Shown in pieces: positions 61,895 through 64,000 of a stretch of 64,000 nucleotides of DNA (its first letter is position 1; each line of letters starts with the position of its first letter). The DNA lies in the NCBI RefSeq assembly GCF_042683125.1, contig NZ_JBHUIY010000013.1, positions 40,012 through 104,011 of the forward strand, read 5' to 3'. Origin of the DNA: Phaeospirillum tilakii. Its GTDB lineage: Bacteria > Pseudomonadota > Alphaproteobacteria > Rhodospirillales > Magnetospirillaceae. The position numbers and the translations under genes are program-made. The notes under the pieces are model-generated. The model made no database searches, was not told the origin of the DNA, and saw only the letters and a program-made list of their open reading frames with translations.

Positions 61895-62725
61895 ATGACG
61901 GTCGATACCTATAGCGCCAAGGATTTCCGTTCCGAGGTCAAGCCGGTCTGGTGCCCGGGCTGCGGCGATTACGGCGTGCTGTCCTCGATCACCAAGGCCT
62001 GCGTCGATCTCGGCCTCGCGCCCCACCAGACCTCGGTGATTTCCGGCATCGGCTGCTCGTCGCGGCTGCCGGCCTACACCAACACCTACGGCTTCCACGC
62101 CATCCACGGCCGCGCCCTGCCGGTCGGGGCCGGGCTGAAGCTGGCCCGCCCCGATCTGACCGTGCTGGTGGTCGGCGGCGACGGCGACGGCTTCTCGATC
62201 GGCGGCAACCACTTCCTCCATGCCTGCCGCCGCAACGTCGATATGACCTATATCGTGATGGACAATCGGGTCTACGGCATGACCAAGGGCCAGCCGTCCC
62301 CCACCACCGAGGCCGATTGGGATGCCTCGGCGATGGCCCCGCCCGGCGGCACCGGCCTGACCCCGTTCCATCCGCTGGCGATCGCCCTGGCCTCGGGGGC
62401 GAATTTCATCGCCCGCGCCTTCTCGGGCGATCCCAACGGCACCGCGTCGCTGATCGCCGAGGGGATCCGGCATCCCGGGTTCTCGTTCATCGCGGTGATG
62501 TCGCCCTGCATCACCTTCCGCGAGGAACAGCGCGACTGGAAGAGCATCGTCCGCCCCACCGCCTTCCCGCCGACCTCCGATCCGGCCCAGGCGGCGCGCC
62601 GGCTGATGACCGATCCCGGCTTCAATATCGGCGTGCTGTTCAAGGGCAGCCGCGCCCCCTTCGCCAAGCCCCGCGCCGAGGCGGCCGCCATCGCCGATCT
62701 CGATGCCGAGTTCGTGGTGAAGTAA
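61895..62725 (+). CDS. korB: 2-oxoacid:ferredoxin oxidoreductase subunit beta
   Basis: 276 residues. WCPGCGDYGVLSSITKACVDL has the conserved CPGCG motif at residue 19; thiamine-pyrophosphate-binding motif GGDGDGFSIGGNHFLHACRRNVDMTYIVMDN (GDG...N) lies near 95. The typical KorB ending is intact (FKGSRAPFAKPRAEAAAIADLDAEFVVK). It forms the heterodimer with KorA. ATG 61895 follows GGGGAAGTAAC within the korA end. A duplicated copy of the last 22 codons lies downstream (63448-63517). Confidence 0.96.
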   Translation: MTVDTYSAKDFRSEVKPVWCPGCGDYGVLSSITKACVDLGLAPHQTSVISGIGCSSRLPAYTNTYGFHAIHGRALPVGAGLKLARPDLTVLVVGGDGDGFSIGGNHFLHACRRNVDMTYIVMDNRVYGMTKGQPSPTTEADWDASAMAPPGGTGLTPFHPLAIALASGANFIARAFSGDPNGTASLIAEGIRHPGFSFIAVMSPCITFREEQRDWKSIVRPTAFPPTSDPAQAARRLMTDPGFNIGVLFKGSRAPFAKPRAEAAAIADLDAEFVVK

Positions 62726-62792
62726 CCAGACAAAGGGAAAAAGCGGGCTCTGCCCGCACCCGCCAAGGGCCGCAAGGCCCTTGGAACCCTTT
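62656..62792 (+). repeat. Direct repeat, left copy (korB tail plus intergenic repeat)
   Basis: 137 bases from within korB through the stop codon and the two-hairpin repeat. Right copy: 63448-63583, with about five substitutions and one deleted A. Two differences inside codons are synonymous (Ala GCG/GCC; Val GTG/GTC). Together they flank brnTA. Confidence 0.85.
62742..62791 (-). repeat. Dispersed two-hairpin repeat
   Basis: GCGGGCTCTGCCCGC, ACCCGC, CCAAGGGCC-GCAA-GGCCCTTGG, AACCCTTT. Consensus copy downstream of korB; duplicated at 63533-63582 as part of the long direct repeat. Confidence 0.88.
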
Positions 62793-62796
62793 CTTT

Positions 62797-63090
62797 TTAG
62801 CGGTGCCGCGCCATGAATTCACGCAGGGCCGCATTGATCCGGGTTTGATAGCCCGGCCCCTGCCGCTGGAACCAGTCAAGCACGTCGGCATCAAGACGCA
62901 GGGCAACGGGTTTCTTGATCGGGGTGGTCTTGTAGAACGCGCCGCGAATGCCTCCGGCGGCAAGCTCGGCTTCGCTCATCGGCGGGCATTCGGGGTCGGT
63001 CAAATCAATCTCTCGGTCGGGACGCGCGGCCAGGGCCTCAAGTTCGGCCTTGAGGGCGGGGGGCAGGGGGGCAGGGTTACCCTTCTTCAT
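62797..63090 (-). CDS. brnA: BrnA-type antitoxin
   Basis: 97 residues from ATG 63090 (MKKGNPAPLPPALKAELEAL). The C-terminal half is the BrnA ribbon-helix-helix: KKPVALRLDADVLDWFQRQGPGYQTRINAALREFMARH. The family binds BrnT and autoregulates. It overlaps brnT by 14 bases. A longer frame extends upstream through brnT and is not used. Intact. Confidence 0.93.
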   Translation of the reverse strand: MKKGNPAPLPPALKAELEALAARPDREIDLTDPECPPMSEAELAAGGIRGAFYKTTPIKKPVALRLDADVLDWFQRQGPGYQTRINAALREFMARHR

Positions 63091-63358
63091 AGGCTCTCCT
63101 TTCGGCGGGTGACGCCTCGCGGGCGCTGATGATGCGGCCTGGAACGGCCGGATTGTCCGGCCATGTATGCACGACGAACAGGACGACGGCGGGGCCGGTG
63201 GCCGGCATGCACAGGGTTCGCCATCGTTCTTCATCGGGCCAGGGGTCGGGGAAGGTGACGGCAAGCGGATCGCCCAGGCCATGTTCGGCCAACTCGAACG
63301 AAATCCCATGTTTTCGCTTGTTCGTCTCGGCTTTCGCCCGATCCCATGTCCAATGCAA
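63077..63358 (-). CDS. brnT: BrnT-type ribonuclease toxin
   Basis: 93 residues: HWTWDRAKAETNKRKHGISFELAEHGLGDPLAVTFPDPW, then PGRIISAREASPAERRAYEEG. These are BrnT motifs (WD..KA..N..KHG.SF, and ISARxA...ERR.YE), including the catalytic-type Lys, His and Arg. The start is TTG 63358 (TTG CAT TGG ACA); no ATG in this frame is suited. The central V-V-L-F-V-V segment takes the place of the usual V-Y-T-R. It probably cleaves RNA and inhibits translation. The palindrome upstream (63371-63392) is the likely operator. Confidence 0.88.
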   Translation of the reverse strand: MHWTWDRAKAETNKRKHGISFELAEHGLGDPLAVTFPDPWPDEERWRTLCMPATGPAVVLFVVHTWPDNPAVPGRIISAREASPAERRAYEEG

Positions 63359-63370
63359 AATCGCCCCCGT

Positions 63371-63392
63371 GTCTATACGCCAATGTATAGAC
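63371..63392. promoter_or_regulatory. brnT: brnTA operator palindrome
   Basis: GTCTATAC-gccaat-GTATAGAC, a perfect 8-base inverted repeat 13 bases upstream of brnT. It carries TATAGA-like -10 sequences on both strands, so binding of BrnA would block transcription. Fits autoregulation. Confidence 0.7.
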
Positions 63393-63447
63393 GGCCCGGG
63401 ACCGCATCAAGGGCGGGGACACTCCGTTGTTGGGCTTTCGTCTCAAT

Positions 63448-63517
63448 CCCCTTCGCCAAGCCCCGCGCCGAGGCCGCCGCCATCGCCGATCTCGATGCCG
63501 AGTTCGTCGTGAAGTAA
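63448..63517 (+). pseudogene. korB: Duplicated 3' end of korB
   Basis: Encodes the last 22 residues of KorB (FAKPRAEAAAIADLDAEFVV-K) and the stop codon TAA with no start or upstream korB sequence. Bases before it (to about 63447) are unrelated. The two synonymous changes relative to korB suggest it comes from a diverged korB allele rather than a fresh duplication. Confidence 0.85.
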
Positions 63518-63532
63518 CAAAACAAAGGGAAA

Positions 63533-63582
63533 AGCGGGCTCTGCCCGCACCCGCCAAGGGCCGTAAGGCCCTTGGAACCCTT
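63533..63582 (-). repeat. Dispersed two-hairpin repeat
   Basis: GCGGGCTCTGCCCGC, ACCCGC, CCAAGGGCC-GTAA-GGCCCTTGG. Carried within the right copy of the 136-base direct repeat. Confidence 0.85.
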
Positions 63583-63760
63583 TGGTTTGAGGAGTGATAC
63601 GCTCAAGGGGCAGCTTCCCCATTGGGATCCGCGCAAGCTTACGATCAAGCAGGTGGAGCCGCCGCCGGGAGAAGAGGGCTGGACCTACTTGGAGTCCGCC
63701 CAGAAATGGACGCGGATAACATATTTCCTGCGGGGAGATACCGGAGGGGCGAGCCGGGAC

Positions 63761-63781
63761 GCCTCGGCCTTGCGCCGAGGC
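63761..63781. terminator. GC hairpin
   Basis: GCCTCGGC (63761-63768), loop CTTGC, GCCGAGGC (63774-63781), a perfect 8-base stem without a T tract. Possible terminator or part of the IS flank. Confidence 0.35.
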
Positions 63782-63879
63782 ACAGGAGGCCCGCAAAACT
63801 CAAAAAATAAAAGAAAGGGCTGGGAAACTGTGGGACGGTAAGGACGGGGCTGAACCGCCCCCCCTATCGTCTCAGAGCC

Positions 63880-63896
63880 CAACTCAAAAAGAGTTG
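63880..63896. repeat. Short palindrome near an IS left end
   Basis: CAACTC-aaaaa-GAGTTG. It lies 57 bases before a transposase-like start codon and could be at or near the terminal repeat of the element. Without the right end I cannot confirm it. Confidence 0.35.
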
Positions 63897-63953
63897 AGCG
63901 GTTTCAGAGGGTTGTGATTCCGTTTTGTTGCGAGACGAAACGGAGAGAGATCG

Positions 63954-64000
63954 ATGCCCTGGACCGAAACCGCCCGCCGTGAGTATCGGCGGGCGAACCG
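63954..64000 (+). CDS. IS5-like transposase, N-terminal fragment
   Basis: Begins MPWTETARREYRRAN and runs off the window after about 16 codons. MPWTET-x-R-R-x-Y-x-R is the usual opening of IS5-family (IS427/IS1031-type) transposases. GGAGAGAG lies upstream of ATG 63954. The catalytic DDE region is beyond the edge. The call rests on this short N-terminus alone. Confidence 0.6.
   Translation, partial: MPWTETARREYRRAN

Larger units (their letters stand above)
63448..63583 (+). repeat. Direct repeat, right copy (korB tail plus intergenic repeat)
   Basis: Diverged copy of 62656-62792 (about 96% identical by eye). The match begins at CCCCTTCGCCAAG and ends at GGAACCCTTT. 655 bases lie between the two copies and hold brnTA. 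Confidence 0.85.
63584..63953. other. Region between the korB-tail copy and the transposase
   Basis: 370 bases. An open frame (63572-63841, ending KNKRKGWETVGR) has a short plausible segment (LTIKQVEPPPGEEGWTYLE) but begins inside the dispersed repeat; I do not accept it. GCCTCGGC-cttgc-GCCGAGGC is a hairpin at 63761-63781. CAACTC-aaaaa-GAGTTG (63880-63896) lies near the presumed IS end. The exact IS boundary is not visible. Confidence 0.4.

Noticed and set aside
63572..63841. 89-codon open frame after the korB-tail copy
   Set aside because: It starts inside a dispersed repeat, has no ribosome-binding site and no recognised domain; at most a decayed fragment.

Overview
The window is GC-rich (mostly about 70% G+C) and reads as the chromosome of an alphaproteobacterium, probably Rhodospirillales (Magnetospirillum/Rhodospirillum-like). 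This rests on the rpsF-rpsR-DUF2232-rplI order, the EipB-type (DUF1849) envelope protein, the RHH_4 ribbon-helix-helix regulator, the NDUFS6-like zinc-finger protein beside polA, and korAB. The placement is from gene content only; there is no rRNA or tRNA here.

Layout. 1-7253: the start of a K+/H+ antiporter, an AT-rich membrane-protein gene, dcd, the ribosomal operon rpsF-rpsR-DUF2232-rplI, then an unusual metallo-beta-lactamase/cNMP/cNMP/hemerythrin fusion followed by a tautomerase. 7312-10095: an AT-rich accessory patch with higBA and a two-gene module (a DGQHR-motif protein plus an unknown helical protein). 10475-17020: an FMN-binding protein and a three-gene operon with a polylysine-synthetase-like NRPS, an RHH regulator and a membrane glycosyltransferase. 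17456-24630: BenE-type transporter, YciI, yefM-yoeB, phosphomannomutase, a Cache chemoreceptor and tyrS with a structured leader. 25000-38766: mostly housekeeping genes (cupin, DUF1848, lipoprotein, polA with a zinc-finger partner, ABC ATPase, glgA-glk, DUF2501, TPR protein, eipB, hydrolase, secreted protease). 38830-47157: AraC regulator, a frame-disrupted protealysin-like M4 protease with its emfourin inhibitor, AbrB transporter, an unknown 532-residue protein, a transglutaminase-like candidate toxin and a secreted Gln/Pro repeat protein. 47280-51279: HAD phosphatase, ROK kinase, SPINDLY/OGT-like TPR glycosyltransferase. 51427-57298: an overlapping HEPN-like/KGGVGR ATPase/P-loop ATPase operon next to a prophage control-region remnant (S24 repressor, divergent early genes, a cluster of operators). 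57544-64000: FkbM methyltransferase, thiol isomerase, ferredoxin, korAB, a brnTA module bracketed by a duplicated korB tail, and the start of an IS5-like transposase.

Themes. (1) Three type II toxin-antitoxin modules, two candidate defence modules, a prophage remnant and an IS edge make this a host chromosome with several small accessory insertions. (2) At least 18 copies of a dispersed two-hairpin intergenic repeat sit between genes, mostly at 3' ends, and probably act as terminators. (3) The strongest candidates for undescribed biology are the DGQHR pair (8159-10095), the HEPN-like/KGGVGR/P-loop operon (51427-54615), the M4 protease interrupted at a T8 tract, and brnTA between two diverged copies of the korB 3' end. 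Domain calls come from motif recognition by eye; no database search was run.
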